From contig CAMWJF010000018.1 of NCBI GenBank assembly GCA_947174505.1, forward strand, positions 1-64,000: a DNA stretch of 64,000 nt. Direction: 5' to 3'. The notes beneath the pieces are model-generated. The model did not search any database. It had not been told where the DNA came from and worked only from the letters and a program-made list of their open reading frames with translations. The position numbers and the translations under genes are program-made. The stretch comes from an uncultured Lachnospiraceae bacterium (GTDB lineage: Bacteria; Bacillota; Clostridia; Lachnospirales; Lachnospiraceae). Below, piece after piece: positions 42,458 to 50,982 of this stretch; the stretch's first letter is position 1, and every line of letters starts with the position of its first letter.

Positions 42458-43225
42458 ATGATTTTAGCAGTTGACATCGGCAATACCAATATTGTCATCG
42501 GTTGTATGGACGGGGAGAAGGTGTGCTTCGTGGAGCGGGTATCCACGAATCTGGCAAGTACAGAGCTAGAGTATGTGGTGGAGTTTCGGACGCTGTTTGA
42601 GCTGTACCGCATCGGTGTGGAGGATATCACCGGGAGCATTATCTCCTCCGTCGTGCCTCCCCTCAACAATATCGTGAAGGCGGCTCTGGAGAAGCTGTTT
42701 CACCGGGCGCCAATGCTGGTGGGGCCGGGGCTTAAGACAGGGCTTAACATTCTGATGGACAACCCGGCGCAGCTCGGATCTGACCTGGTGGTCAACGCGG
42801 TGGCGGGCCTGCACTATTACGGTGCGCCGATCATTATGATTGACATGGGCACGGCCACAACGATCAGCGTGGTGGACGAGAAGAAGAACTATATCGGCGG
42901 TATGATTCTGCCGGGCGTGAAGGTTTCTCTGGATTCTCTCGTAAACCGCACTTCCCAGCTTCCGCGCATCAGTCTGGAGCCGCCGAGGAAAGTGATCGGC
43001 AGAAACACCATCGACTGCATGAAAAGCGGAATCGTGATGGGCCAGGCTGCCTGTCTGGACGGCATGATCGAGCGGATTTATGACGAGCTGGGCTATGAGG
43101 CGCCCGTGGTGGCCACGGGCGGACTTGCGGGGAGCATCGTACCCCACTGCAAGAGAAAAATTGTCTGCGATAACGAGCTGACCCTGAAGGGGCTGGGGCT
43201 GATTTACTGTAAAAATATAGATTAA
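42458..43225 (+). CDS. coaX: Type III pantothenate kinase
   Basis: 255 residues. Phosphorylates pantothenate, the first step to coenzyme A. ASKHA-fold motifs are present: phosphate-1 loop VDIGNTNIVIG, GPGLKTGLNI, the phosphate-2 segment MIDMGTATTISVV, GGMILPGVKVSLDSL and VATGGLAG. Type III kinases are not inhibited by CoA and need a monovalent cation. It is followed 24 bp later by coaBC. Confidence 0.95.
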   Translation: MILAVDIGNTNIVIGCMDGEKVCFVERVSTNLASTELEYVVEFRTLFELYRIGVEDITGSIISSVVPPLNNIVKAALEKLFHRAPMLVGPGLKTGLNILMDNPAQLGSDLVVNAVAGLHYYGAPIIMIDMGTATTISVVDEKKNYIGGMILPGVKVSLDSLVNRTSQLPRISLEPPRKVIGRNTIDCMKSGIVMGQAACLDGMIERIYDELGYEAPVVATGGLAGSIVPHCKRKIVCDNELTLKGLGLIYCKNID

Positions 43226-43249
43226 TCATGTTACGTGGAGGTTTCGTGT

Positions 43250-44437
43250 ATGTTGTTAAAAGGAAAACATATCGTTCTGGGTGTGACCGGCAGCATTGCG
43301 GCCTACAAGATCGCATCTCTTGCCAGTATGCTCGTGAAGAAGCGGGCGGATGTGACGGTGATTATGACGCCAAACGCTACAAACTTTATCAATCCCATCA
43401 CTTTCGAATCGCTGACGGGTAACAAGTGTCTGGTGGACACCTTTGACAGGAATTTTGAGTTTCAGGTCGAGCATGTATCGCTGGCGAAGCAGACAGACGT
43501 CTTCCTTGTGGCGCCTGCGTCCGCCAATGTGATTGCAAAGGCCGCCCACGGGATCGCGGATGACATGCTGACTACCACGCTCCTTGCCTGCCAGTGTCCG
43601 AGGATTTTCGCACCGGCCATGAATACCAGGATGTATCAAAATCCGATTGTGCGGGATAATATGGAGAAGCTTAAGGATTATGGCATGGAAGTGATAGTAC
43701 CGGCGGCGGGCTATCTGGCCTGCGGGGATACCGGGGAAGGCAAGATGCCGGAGCCGGAGGTTTTGTTTGAGGCCATAGTGCGGGCGCTTACGCCCAAGGA
43801 TCTGGCAGGGAAAAAGGTGCTGGTCACGGCCGGGCCTACGCAGGAAAAACTGGATCCCGTGCGGTATATCAGCAATCATTCCACAGGGAAGATGGGATAT
43901 GCCATCGCCAAGGCGGCTGTGCGCCGCGGCGCAGATGTGACGCTTGTGTCAGGAAAGGTGGAACTTGCGCCGCCCATGGGCGTAAAGGTTGTGCCGGTCG
44001 TTTCGGCGGCGGATATGGCGCAGGCGGTCAAGGCGGCGGCTCCGGAACAGGATATCATTATCAAAGCGGCGGCTGTGGCGGATTACCGGCCCCGACAGGC
44101 GGCGGATGAGAAGCTCAAAAAGAAAGACGAAAATTTGTCCCTGGAACTGGAGCGCACAGAGGATATTCTGGCGTGGCTCGGCGCGCATCGCCGGGAAGGG
44201 CAGATTTTATGCGGGTTTTCCATGGAGACGGAGCATCTGCTGGAAAATTCCCGTGCCAAACTGGAAAAGAAAAAGATTGATATGATCGTTGCCAATCATT
44301 TAAAGCAGGAGGGCGCGGGTTTCGGCACGGACACCAATGTGGTAACCCTGCTCACGAAGGAAGGGACGGAAGAGCTGCCGCTTCTTTCCAAGGAGGAAGT
44401 GGCGTCCCGGCTGCTTGACAGGCTTCTTGTGCTGTAA
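43250..44437 (+). CDS. coaBC: Bifunctional phosphopantothenoylcysteine decarboxylase/phosphopantothenate-cysteine ligase
   Basis: 395 residues from the ATG at 43250 (GGAGG about 9 nt upstream). The N-terminal half is the FMN-dependent decarboxylase CoaC, with GVTGSIAAYK, the catalytic His in EHVSLAKQ, the APAMNTRMYQNP motif and the active cysteine in GYLACGDTGEGKM. The C-terminal half is CoaB, with VTAGPTQEKLDPVRYISNHSTGKMG and AVADYRP. It catalyses steps two and three of CoA synthesis. Confidence 0.95.
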   Translation: MLLKGKHIVLGVTGSIAAYKIASLASMLVKKRADVTVIMTPNATNFINPITFESLTGNKCLVDTFDRNFEFQVEHVSLAKQTDVFLVAPASANVIAKAAHGIADDMLTTTLLACQCPRIFAPAMNTRMYQNPIVRDNMEKLKDYGMEVIVPAAGYLACGDTGEGKMPEPEVLFEAIVRALTPKDLAGKKVLVTAGPTQEKLDPVRYISNHSTGKMGYAIAKAAVRRGADVTLVSGKVELAPPMGVKVVPVVSAADMAQAVKAAAPEQDIIIKAAAVADYRPRQAADEKLKKKDENLSLELERTEDILAWLGAHRREGQILCGFSMETEHLLENSRAKLEKKKIDMIVANHLKQEGAGFGTDTNVVTLLTKEGTEELPLLSKEEVASRLLDRLLVL

Positions 44438-44558
44438 AGATCACGACTGCGCGGGGCCCTTGGCGGAACCGCGTCTGCCTGTAATGGATGCCGCGCGGAA
44501 GGAAGACGCGGCGTGCGCCATGAGCTGACGGTGGGAGAAGAAGGCGGGGAGGAACGCT

Positions 44559-45113
44559 ATGAGAATTGGAACAGGATATGACGTACACAGACTGACGGAA
44601 GACAGAAAATGTATCATCGGCGGTGTGGAGATTCCTTATGAGAAGGGACTTCTTGGCCATTCTGACGCGGATGTGCTGCTTCACGCCATTATGGACGCGC
44701 TTCTGGGAGCGGCGGCGCTGGGGGATATCGGTAAGCATTTCCCGGACAGCGATCCCGCCTATCAGGGCATTTCCTCCATAAAGCTTCTGGAGCATGTGGC
44801 GGCGCTTCTTACGGAAAATCTGTTTCTGGTGGAAAACATTGACGCCACGATTATCGCGCAGGCGCCCAAAATGCGTCCCCATATAGACCGGATGCGGGAG
44901 AATATCGCGAAAGCCCTTGGAATAGAAGTATCACAGGTGAATGTGAAGGCCACCACCGAGGAGGGGCTGGGCTTTACCGGGAGCGGCGAGGGCATTTCCG
45001 CCCAGGCCGTGTGTCTGCTCACGAGTCCGAGGGAGCTGTACAGCGTGGATGTGGCGAAGGACTGCGGCGCGTGCGGCGGCTGTCCCCGCAGGACAGAGCC
45101 GGAAAAAAGATAA
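44559..45113 (+). CDS. ispF: MEcPP synthase (IspF) with cysteine-rich C-terminal tail
   Basis: 2-C-methyl-D-erythritol 2,4-cyclodiphosphate synthase of the MEP isoprenoid pathway. The first 157 residues are standard: metal ligands Asp8 and His10 in [19 protein letters not shown] with the third metal His, and [15 protein letters not shown]. At 184 residues it is about 25 longer than usual. The added tail has the pattern CGACGGC followed by charged residues, with three closely spaced cysteines that could bind a metal or be redox active. GGAGG lies 6 nt before the ATG. It converges with sigH, with only 7 bp between stops. Confidence 0.92.
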   Translation: MRIGTGYDVHRLTEDRKCIIGGVEIPYEKGLLGHSDADVLLHAIMDALLGAAALGDIGKHFPDSDPAYQGISSIKLLEHVAALLTENLFLVENIDATIIAQAPKMRPHIDRMRENIAKALGIEVSQVNVKATTEEGLGFTGSGEGISAQAVCLLTSPRELYSVDVAKDCGACGGCPRRTEPEKR

Positions 45114-45120
45114 AGGCTTT

Positions 45121-45735
45121 TTATTTCATCGCCCTTCGGAGTTTCGTCTTGATTCTCTGGAGGGCGTTGTCTGTGGACTTGTCGTCACGTCCCAGCACCT
45201 TCGCGATCTGCTGGTATCCCATGCCTGTCAGATACAGGTCGAGCACCTGTTTTTCAAAACTGCTCAGTTCACGTTCTATCAGCATTTCCAGCCGGTCCAC
45301 GTTTTCCCTGTCGATGATAAGCTCCTCGGGATTTAAGCCGGAGCCGGAGGCAAGCACGTTGACAAGCGCTTCCTCCTCACCGTCATGTCCCGCGGAGGCG
45401 TTTCCGTAAAGAGAGATATAATTATTTAAGGGGATGTGTTTTTGCCTGCGGGAGGCCTGCACCGCCGTGTACATCTGTCTGGAGACACACAGATCCGCGA
45501 AGGTGAAGAAGCTGGCGTCCCGGCCGCTGTCGTAGTCACGGACGGCTTTAAAGAGGCCGATCATGCCCTCCTGAATCAGGTCCTCGCTGTCCGCGCCGAG
45601 GATGTACATGGATTTGGCCTTGCTCCTCACCAGATTTTTATACTTATTCATAATGTGATCCGTGATGCCCTGCTCGCCGTCCCGCAGACGGATCAGAAGT
45701 TCCTCATCGCTGTACTGTGTGTAATCTTCGCGCAT
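45121..45735 (-). CDS. sigH: RNA polymerase sigma factor SigH (Spo0H)
   Basis: 204 residues. A sigma-70 family factor of the early sporulation and transition-state class. Region 2 reads DLIQEGMIGLFKAVRDYDSGRDASFFTFADLCVSRQMYTAV, and region 4 reads LSSFEKQVLDLYLTGMGYQQIAKVLGRDDKSTDNALQRIK. Its presence implies a sporulation-capable lineage. No strong promoter was identified in the 160 bp upstream. Confidence 0.93.
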   Translation of the reverse strand: MREDYTQYSDEELLIRLRDGEQGITDHIMNKYKNLVRSKAKSMYILGADSEDLIQEGMIGLFKAVRDYDSGRDASFFTFADLCVSRQMYTAVQASRRQKHIPLNNYISLYGNASAGHDGEEEALVNVLASGSGLNPEELIIDRENVDRLEMLIERELSSFEKQVLDLYLTGMGYQQIAKVLGRDDKSTDNALQRIKTKLRRAMK

Positions 45736-45900
45736 AATAGCTTTTTCTCCGTTTCAGGATCTGATGCGGCAATGCAGGCTTTTGGCCGGTCAGGTTTGGA
45801 TCTGGTTCCCATTATCAGTCAGATAGCCTTTTTTATTTTACTGTAACAAAATAGAAAAAGTCAATTTGATTCTTTTTCCGGTTTTAGCGTGTCCTGTGCT

Positions 45901-46125
45901 TTATCTTTTGTGCGGCGGTGAGGGATCATTTGTCAAACCGCCAATATAATCCAGCGATACATCATAGAATTTTGATAGTGTGATTGCCAGTTCAAACGGC
46001 AGTTCTCTTTTCCCTGTTTCATAATTATGATAGGTAGTCCGTTGCATATAAAGTAAATCAGCTAATTTCCTTATGGATAAATCTTTATCTTCCCGTAAAT
46101 CCCGTAATCGTGGATAATAGCCCAT
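45901..46125 (-). CDS. XRE-family HTH transcriptional regulator
   Basis: 74 residues from the ATG at 46125, which has AGGTGA 5 nt upstream; a GTG nine bases earlier sits inside that site. The whole protein is a Cro/CI helix-turn-helix: LRDLREDKDLSIRKLADLLYMQRTTYHNYETGKRELPFELAITLSKFYDVSLDYIGG. It is divergent from the LysM gene, and the gap holds two matching palindromes. I infer that it binds them as a dimer to repress the LysM gene and perhaps itself. Confidence 0.88.
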   Translation of the reverse strand: MGYYPRLRDLREDKDLSIRKLADLLYMQRTTYHNYETGKRELPFELAITLSKFYDVSLDYIGGLTNDPSPPHKR

Positions 46126-46146
46126 ATATATCACCTAACCTTTTCA

Positions 46147-46175
46147 TTGACAGTGTACAACATATGATGTACAAT
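46147..46175 (+). promoter_or_regulatory. Promoter of the LysM protein gene
   Basis: A perfect TTGACA (46147-46152), a 17-bp spacer and TACAAT (46170-46175). The first palindrome starts in the spacer and ends in the -10 box, so a bound regulator would block RNA polymerase. Confidence 0.75.
46154..46173. promoter_or_regulatory. Operator 1, perfect 20-bp palindrome
   Basis: TGTACA-A-CATATG-A-TGTACA reads as a near-perfect dyad (only the two single bases around the CATATG core are not complementary by position to each other's copy in operator 2). It overlaps the spacer and -10 of the LysM promoter. Confidence 0.8.
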
Positions 46176-46184
46176 TATTTTTGG

Positions 46185-46206
46185 TTGTCCATCATATGTT
46201 GGACAA
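46185..46206. promoter_or_regulatory. Operator 2, 22-bp palindrome
   Basis: TTGTCCA, T, CATATG, T, then TGGACAA: the arms mirror each other around the same CATATG core as operator 1. The centres of the two operators are 32 bp apart, about three helical turns, so bound dimers would lie on the same face of the DNA. Confidence 0.8.
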
Positions 46207-46232
46207 AAATATTACCCACAAGGAGGAAGGAA

Positions 46233-47102
46233 ATGAGAACAAAACTAATGAAAACAGTATGTAAGGCGGTTGCGCTAAGCGTAACCGTGGGAATGATGCT
46301 TGCAGGTAATGGTATGGTGGCAAATGCAGAGGGAAGCTATACGGTAAAGAAGGATGACTATCTGAAAAAGATTGCCCAGGAAGCATATGGTGACGCGTCA
46401 AAATGGGAATCTATCTATGAAGCAAACAGGGACAGCATCAAAAATCCCAATCTTATTTATGAAGGACAGGTATTCATTCTTCCTGACAATGGGGATGCAG
46501 CTGCCGTTCCTGCCGCGGAAACTTCTGCAGCCGAGACATCTGCCGAGACAGATCATCAGGCGGAAGCGGCCGCAGCGCAGGCAGACTTTGAAAAGTATGG
46601 GTTAGTCTGTAACGCAAAATTAAATACCACATACCCTTATGTGATACCTTGCTATGACAGAGAATACACAACGAATGGAAAAGTTACATTTTCCGATTAC
46701 AAAGTATTTGGAGGAGACGAAACGCACGAGGCATTGGACGGATATGAATGGAGAGCCGTTACCTGTACGGTAGTTTTAGATGATGAAAATGCTTATAATC
46801 ATGGCTATAGTGGTATTGGTCCGGCAACTACTGACTATTACAATGATGCTTTTTTTGATAATTTTAAAGAAAAGAAAGTTTCGTTTTCAGCAACCTATAA
46901 CGGAGTAGAATATACAGGCATACAGTATGACCAAACGTTATTACAAAATGGTTGGGATAATGATACCTTTACCTATCAGTTCCGCGATTTCTATCGCGTA
47001 CCCACGGGATATGACGGTGTTGTACTGGCAGTCTATAACCCGACCGTTGATTGGAGTATAGCAAAGACAAGTAAAGATACCATATTTTTCCGTTTGAAAT
47101 AA
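46233..47102 (+). CDS. Secreted LysM-domain protein
   Basis: 289 residues from the ATG at 46233 with AGGAGG about 6 nt upstream. A signal peptide (residues 1-33, ending ANAEG) is followed by one LysM domain (about 34-83: YTVKKDDYLKKIAQEAYG, NPNLIYEGQVFILP). An Ala/Glu-rich linker and a C-terminal beta-rich domain of about 170 residues that I do not recognise come next. LysM binds N-acetylglucosamine in peptidoglycan, so the protein should sit on the wall. It is more AT-rich than its neighbours, which suggests transfer with its XRE regulator. Confidence 0.85.
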   Translation: MRTKLMKTVCKAVALSVTVGMMLAGNGMVANAEGSYTVKKDDYLKKIAQEAYGDASKWESIYEANRDSIKNPNLIYEGQVFILPDNGDAAAVPAAETSAAETSAETDHQAEAAAAQADFEKYGLVCNAKLNTTYPYVIPCYDREYTTNGKVTFSDYKVFGGDETHEALDGYEWRAVTCTVVLDDENAYNHGYSGIGPATTDYYNDAFFDNFKEKKVSFSATYNGVEYTGIQYDQTLLQNGWDNDTFTYQFRDFYRVPTGYDGVVLAVYNPTVDWSIAKTSKDTIFFRLK

Positions 47103-47113
47103 TGTAAACAGTA

Positions 47114-47160
47114 AACAAGGGATATCCCAAAGTAGTGAATCGGGATATCCCTTGTTTTAT
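47114..47160 (+). terminator. Terminator after the LysM gene
   Basis: A 15-bp perfect stem (47114-47128 with 47142-47156) is followed by TTTAT. It would work for the plus strand, and the opposite strand also has a short T-run. Confidence 0.8.
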
Positions 47161-47200
47161 TCTAGAGCAAAAATAACTGTCTGCCGGTTCTATAGACACA

Positions 47201-47236
47201 TAAAAATCGAGAACCCTGAAAAATCAAGGTTCCCGA
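47201..47236 (-). terminator. Terminator of the tRNA-Thr gene
   Basis: On the minus strand, the arms at 47224-47235 and 47209-47220 pair with one mismatch around a 3-5-nt loop, and a T-run follows toward 47203. Confidence 0.65.
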
Positions 47237-47248
47237 CATTTCTGACAA

Positions 47249-47321
47249 AGCTGCTGACGGGAATCGGACCCGTGACCTCCGCACTACCAATGCGACGCTC
47301 TACCGACTGAGCCACAGCAGC
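47249..47321 (-). tRNA. tRNA-Thr, anticodon GGT
   Basis: On the minus strand the acceptor arms GCTGCTG and CAGCAGC pair perfectly. The D stem GCTC/GAGC, the anticodon stem TCGCA/TGCGG with loop TTGGTAG (anticodon GGT, reading ACC and ACU), and the T stem ACGGG/CCCGT are all present. The CCA end is not encoded. It has its own promoter and terminator. Confidence 0.92.
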
Positions 47322-47357
47322 CTGAGACAAAGGACTTGCCTTCTGTCACCGTGTAAT

Positions 47358-47386
47358 AGTTTATCAAAAAGAAAAACCCTTGTCAA
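47358..47386 (-). promoter_or_regulatory. Promoter of tRNA-Thr
   Basis: On the minus strand, TTGACA (47381-47386), a 17-bp spacer and TAAACT (47358-47363) lie about 36 bp upstream of the tRNA. Confidence 0.7.
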
Positions 47387-47587
47387 TAAATATACGGATT
47401 TTTTGAGGGGCTTTGTCACTTTTTACAAACTCATTAACTGTTTCCGGGGAGCATTTAGCAATAATTGTTAAACCCAGAGCAAGAAGTGTAAAGAATAAAC
47501 AAATCCGACTGCATAAAATAGAGTTACGCTATCAAATCATACAAGATGGCGGCAACAGAAAAGTGTAAAAGAAAAGGAGGATGAAAG

Positions 47588-49033
47588 ATGAAAAAGTTTT
47601 TAGCATGTATGCTGTGCGGCTGTATGGCAGCTTCTCTTCTGACAGGCTGCGGCGGCGGTGACAGCAGCGCACCGGCGGCGGATGCTGGCGACAGCGGGGC
47701 AGCGGCGGAGGCTCCGGCAGCGGATGCGGGTGATTCCGGAAGTGAGGCCCCGGCAGCGGATGCGGGTACATCCGGCGGCGGTTCTGATACGATCAATGTG
47801 TGGGCGTTTACCGATGAGGTGCCCGGTATGATTGAGAAGTATATCGAGTCTCATCCCGAGTTCGGTTACAAGATTAACACCACGATTATTGCTACCACAG
47901 ACGGCGCTTACCAGCCCGCCCTTGACCAGGCGCTGGCAGCAGGCGGCGCGGAGGCTCCCGACCTTTACTGTGCGGAGGCGGCTTTCGTACTGAAATATAC
48001 GCAGGGCGACGCAAGCCAGTATGCAATGCCGTACGCTGATATGGGTATTGATGTGGATGCGAAGTTAAAGGAAGCGGATATTGCGCAGTACACCGTTGAT
48101 ATCGGAACCAACACCGACGGTCAGCTGGTAGGCCTTGGTTATCAGGCGACGGGCGGCGCATTCATTTACCGCCGTTCTATCGCGCAGGATGTCTGGGGCA
48201 CAGATGATCCGGCTGAGATCGAAAAGAAGATCGGACCCGGCTGGGACCAGTTCTTCACGGCAGCGGAAGATCTGAAGGCAAAGGGTTACGGCATTGTCTC
48301 CGGTGACGGTGATATGTGGCATGCGGTTGAGAACAGCTCCGACGCGGGCTGGATCGTTGACGGCAAACTCACCATCGACCCGAAGCGTGAGGAGTTCCTC
48401 GACCTCTCTAAGAAGTTAAAGGACAACGGCTACCACAATGACACACAGGACTGGCAGGATGCATGGTTTGCGGATATGAAGGGTGAAGGAGAGAAGGGTA
48501 TCTTCGGTTTCTTCGGACCCGCCTGGCTGATCAACTACACCATGGCTCCCAACTGCGGCGGTGCGGCTGTAGGCGAGGGTACATATGGTGACTGGGCTGT
48601 CTGCACACCTCCGATCGGTTTCTTCTGGGGCGGCACATGGGTTCTGGCTAACAAGGATACCCAGAAGGCGGAAGCAGTTGGCAAGATTATTGAGTGGATT
48701 ACGCTGGACAGCTCCGAGGACGGTCTGCAGTATAAGTGGGCAAACGGTACCTTAAACGGTGAGGGCGGCACGAAGGACGCGGTTGCAAGCGGCGCGGTTA
48801 TGTCTAAGTCCGACGGTTCGGTAGACTTCCTTGGCGGACAGAACATGTTCGAAGCATTTGTTCCCGCAAACCAGTATGCGAAGGGCACAAACCTGACACA
48901 GTACGACGAGACCATCAACCAGTATTGGAGAGATCAGGTCCGTGAGTACACATCCGGCAACAAGTCCCGTGAGCAGGCGATCGCAGACTTTAAGCAGCAG
49001 GTGGCGGACAATCTGGACGTTGTCGTAGAGTAG
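47588..49033 (+). CDS. Carbohydrate ABC transporter substrate-binding lipoprotein (family 1)
   Basis: 481 residues. A signal peptide with lipobox LTGC is followed by an Ala/Gly/Asp/Ser-rich tether containing a repeated EAPAADAG-like motif (residues 25-62). The SBP_bac_1 fold comes next: INVWAFTDEVPGMIEKYIESHPE, GGAEAPDLYCAEAAFVLKY and GPAWLINYTMAPN. It binds an oligosaccharide for the MalF/MalG-type permeases encoded next. The GH3 enzyme nearby suggests beta-linked xylo- or gluco-oligosaccharides. GGAGGATG precedes the ATG. No ATPase is in the locus, so a shared MsmK-type ATPase is likely. Confidence 0.9.
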   Translation: MKKFLACMLCGCMAASLLTGCGGGDSSAPAADAGDSGAAAEAPAADAGDSGSEAPAADAGTSGGGSDTINVWAFTDEVPGMIEKYIESHPEFGYKINTTIIATTDGAYQPALDQALAAGGAEAPDLYCAEAAFVLKYTQGDASQYAMPYADMGIDVDAKLKEADIAQYTVDIGTNTDGQLVGLGYQATGGAFIYRRSIAQDVWGTDDPAEIEKKIGPGWDQFFTAAEDLKAKGYGIVSGDGDMWHAVENSSDAGWIVDGKLTIDPKREEFLDLSKKLKDNGYHNDTQDWQDAWFADMKGEGEKGIFGFFGPAWLINYTMAPNCGGAAVGEGTYGDWAVCTPPIGFFWGGTWVLANKDTQKAEAVGKIIEWITLDSSEDGLQYKWANGTLNGEGGTKDAVASGAVMSKSDGSVDFLGGQNMFEAFVPANQYAKGTNLTQYDETINQYWRDQVREYTSGNKSREQAIADFKQQVADNLDVVVE

Positions 49034-49075
49034 GAGCGGCCGCGGGTACATAGAAAAGCATTATCGCAGTAACGG

Positions 49076-49105
49076 CAGGGCGGACACAATAGCGTCCGCC
49101 CTGTT
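49076..49105 (+). terminator. Hairpin between binding-protein and permease genes
   Basis: CAGGGCGGAC (49076-49085) pairs perfectly with 49094-49103. Only TT follows, so it is more likely a message-stabilising or partial terminator hairpin than a full stop. Confidence 0.55.
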
Positions 49106-49149
49106 GAAGTGAAAAGTAATATAACACGATTGCGGGAAGGTGGGGAAGG

Positions 49150-50145
49150 ATGAAAAGTAAGAAACCGGGTTATGACAGATATGCGAAATACGGTTATATT
49201 TTCAGTATTCCGTTTGTGATCGCATTTTTACTGTTTTCATTATATCCGACCGTGTATACGGCGGTGATCGGGTTTACCGATCTGAAGGGTCTGGGGAAGA
49301 CGGATATTCATTTCCTGACAGACGATCTTTTCAGGAATTTTAAGACTGTATTGTCGAGTCCGTCGTTTCAGTTGGCGTTCCGGAATACGGTAGTCATATG
49401 GCTGGCAAATTTTATTCCGCAGATGTTACTCGCGCTTCTGCTGGCGGCGTGGTTTACGGATAAAAGGAGTAAGGTAAAGGGACAGGGTGCGTTTAAGGTA
49501 TTGCTCTATATGCCGAATATCATTACGGCGGCGACCATCGCCATCCTATTCAGCGGATTTTTCGGATATCCCATGGGCCCGATCAACGATCTGCTGGTGC
49601 GGTTCGGATTCATTGATGCGCCTATCGAATTATTGAGAAGCAAAACCGTGGCAAGAGGCGTTGTGATCTTTATCCAGACATGGATGTGGTACGGCTCCAC
49701 AATGATTACGCTGATCTCCGGCATTCTGGGAATCAGCCCTGAAATATTTGAGTCGGCGGAGGTGGACGGCGCGAACCGTGTGCAGACCTTTTTCCATATT
49801 ACGATGCCAAATATCAAGACCATTCTCCTGTTTACGCTTGTTACAAGTCTGATCGGCGGTCTGAATATGTTCGATATCCCGAGACTGTTCCAGGACGGCA
49901 AACCGGACGATGCGACACTGACGACCAGCCTGTTTATTTACAAGCAGGCATTCAGCGGAAGCTATATGTACAACAGGGCAGCGGCGGCGAGCATGGTTAT
50001 GTTTCTGATTATCGCGGTTCTTGCTGCAATGATGTTCTTTGTTATGCGGGATAAGGATGAGGTGAAGCTCAATAAACAGATCAGACAGCAGCAGAAGGCT
50101 TATGCGAAAAAAATGAAAGCCGGAAAGGAGAACGGATCATGTTAA
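49150..50145 (+). CDS. Sugar ABC transporter permease, MalF-like
   Basis: 331 residues with six membrane helices. The binding-protein-dependent transport signature is the EAA loop around EIFESAEVDGANRVQTFFHITMPNI. The C-terminal tail is basic. It overlaps the next permease gene by 7 bp, as expected for the two halves of one channel. Confidence 0.92.
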   Translation: MKSKKPGYDRYAKYGYIFSIPFVIAFLLFSLYPTVYTAVIGFTDLKGLGKTDIHFLTDDLFRNFKTVLSSPSFQLAFRNTVVIWLANFIPQMLLALLLAAWFTDKRSKVKGQGAFKVLLYMPNIITAATIAILFSGFFGYPMGPINDLLVRFGFIDAPIELLRSKTVARGVVIFIQTWMWYGSTMITLISGILGISPEIFESAEVDGANRVQTFFHITMPNIKTILLFTLVTSLIGGLNMFDIPRLFQDGKPDDATLTTSLFIYKQAFSGSYMYNRAAAASMVMFLIIAVLAAMMFFVMRDKDEVKLNKQIRQQQKAYAKKMKAGKENGSC

Positions 50146-50981
50146 AGAATAAAGAAAATCGTGTGATGAAGATTGTGATCTATGTGGTATGCATCCTTCT
50201 GGCCATTTTGAGTGTTCTGCCTTTCTGGATCATGATCGTGAACGCGACCAGATCCACGACGGAGATCCAGCAGCACGCAATCTCGCTCATTCCTTCGTCT
50301 TATATGATGAATAATATCAAAATCCTGCTCGGCAAGAGCTTTAATCCGGCGGTTGGTTTTATGAACTCACTGATCATTTCCATAGGAGCGACCGTGCTGG
50401 CAATTTATTTTTCCTCGCTGACGGCGTACGCACAGGTGGCCTACAACTGGAAGCTGCGGAACGTGTTTTTCAGTTTTATCATGGTGGTTATGATGATTCC
50501 GGCGCAGGTGACGATGATCGGTTTTTATCAGATGGTCTACAAGATCCATATGACAAACAGACTGTCCATGCTGATCTTACCGGCCATCGCATCGCCGACT
50601 ATGGTGTTCTTTATGAGACAGTACTTACAGCCGACGCTCTCCATGGAAATTGTGCAGTCGGCCAGAATCGACGGCGCGAAAGAGTTTATGATCTTTAACC
50701 GGATTGTGCTGCCGATTATGAAACCGGCCATCGCAACGCAGGCGATCTTCAGTTTCGTGGCTAGCTGGAACAACCTGTTTACACCGCTCGTACTGCTGAC
50801 AGACCAGAAAAAATATACCATGCCTATCATGGTAAGCCTGCTGAAAGGCGATATCTATAAGACGGAGTATGGCTCTGTCTATATGGGACTGACATTGACG
50901 GTACTGCCGCTTATCGTGGTATATCTGCTTCTGTCCAAGTATATCATAGCCGGTGTGGCGCTGGGTGGCGTAAAAGGCTGA
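50139..50981 (+). CDS. Sugar ABC transporter permease, MalG-like
   Basis: 280 residues with six helices. The EAA loop reads EIVQSARIDGAKEFMIFNRIVLPIMKPAIATQ. It pairs with the upstream permease. The C-terminus (YIIAGVALGGVKG) is typical of the family. It converges with the AraC gene, with only 1 bp between the stops. Confidence 0.92.
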   Translation: MLKNKENRVMKIVIYVVCILLAILSVLPFWIMIVNATRSTTEIQQHAISLIPSSYMMNNIKILLGKSFNPAVGFMNSLIISIGATVLAIYFSSLTAYAQVAYNWKLRNVFFSFIMVVMMIPAQVTMIGFYQMVYKIHMTNRLSMLILPAIASPTMVFFMRQYLQPTLSMEIVQSARIDGAKEFMIFNRIVLPIMKPAIATQAIFSFVASWNNLFTPLVLLTDQKKYTMPIMVSLLKGDIYKTEYGSVYMGLTLTVLPLIVVYLLLSKYIIAGVALGGVKG

Positions 50982-50982
50982 A

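Noticed and set aside
47249-47321. tRNA-Thr as an integration site for a mobile element
   Set aside because: There is no integrase gene nearby and no repeated tRNA 3' end within the window.
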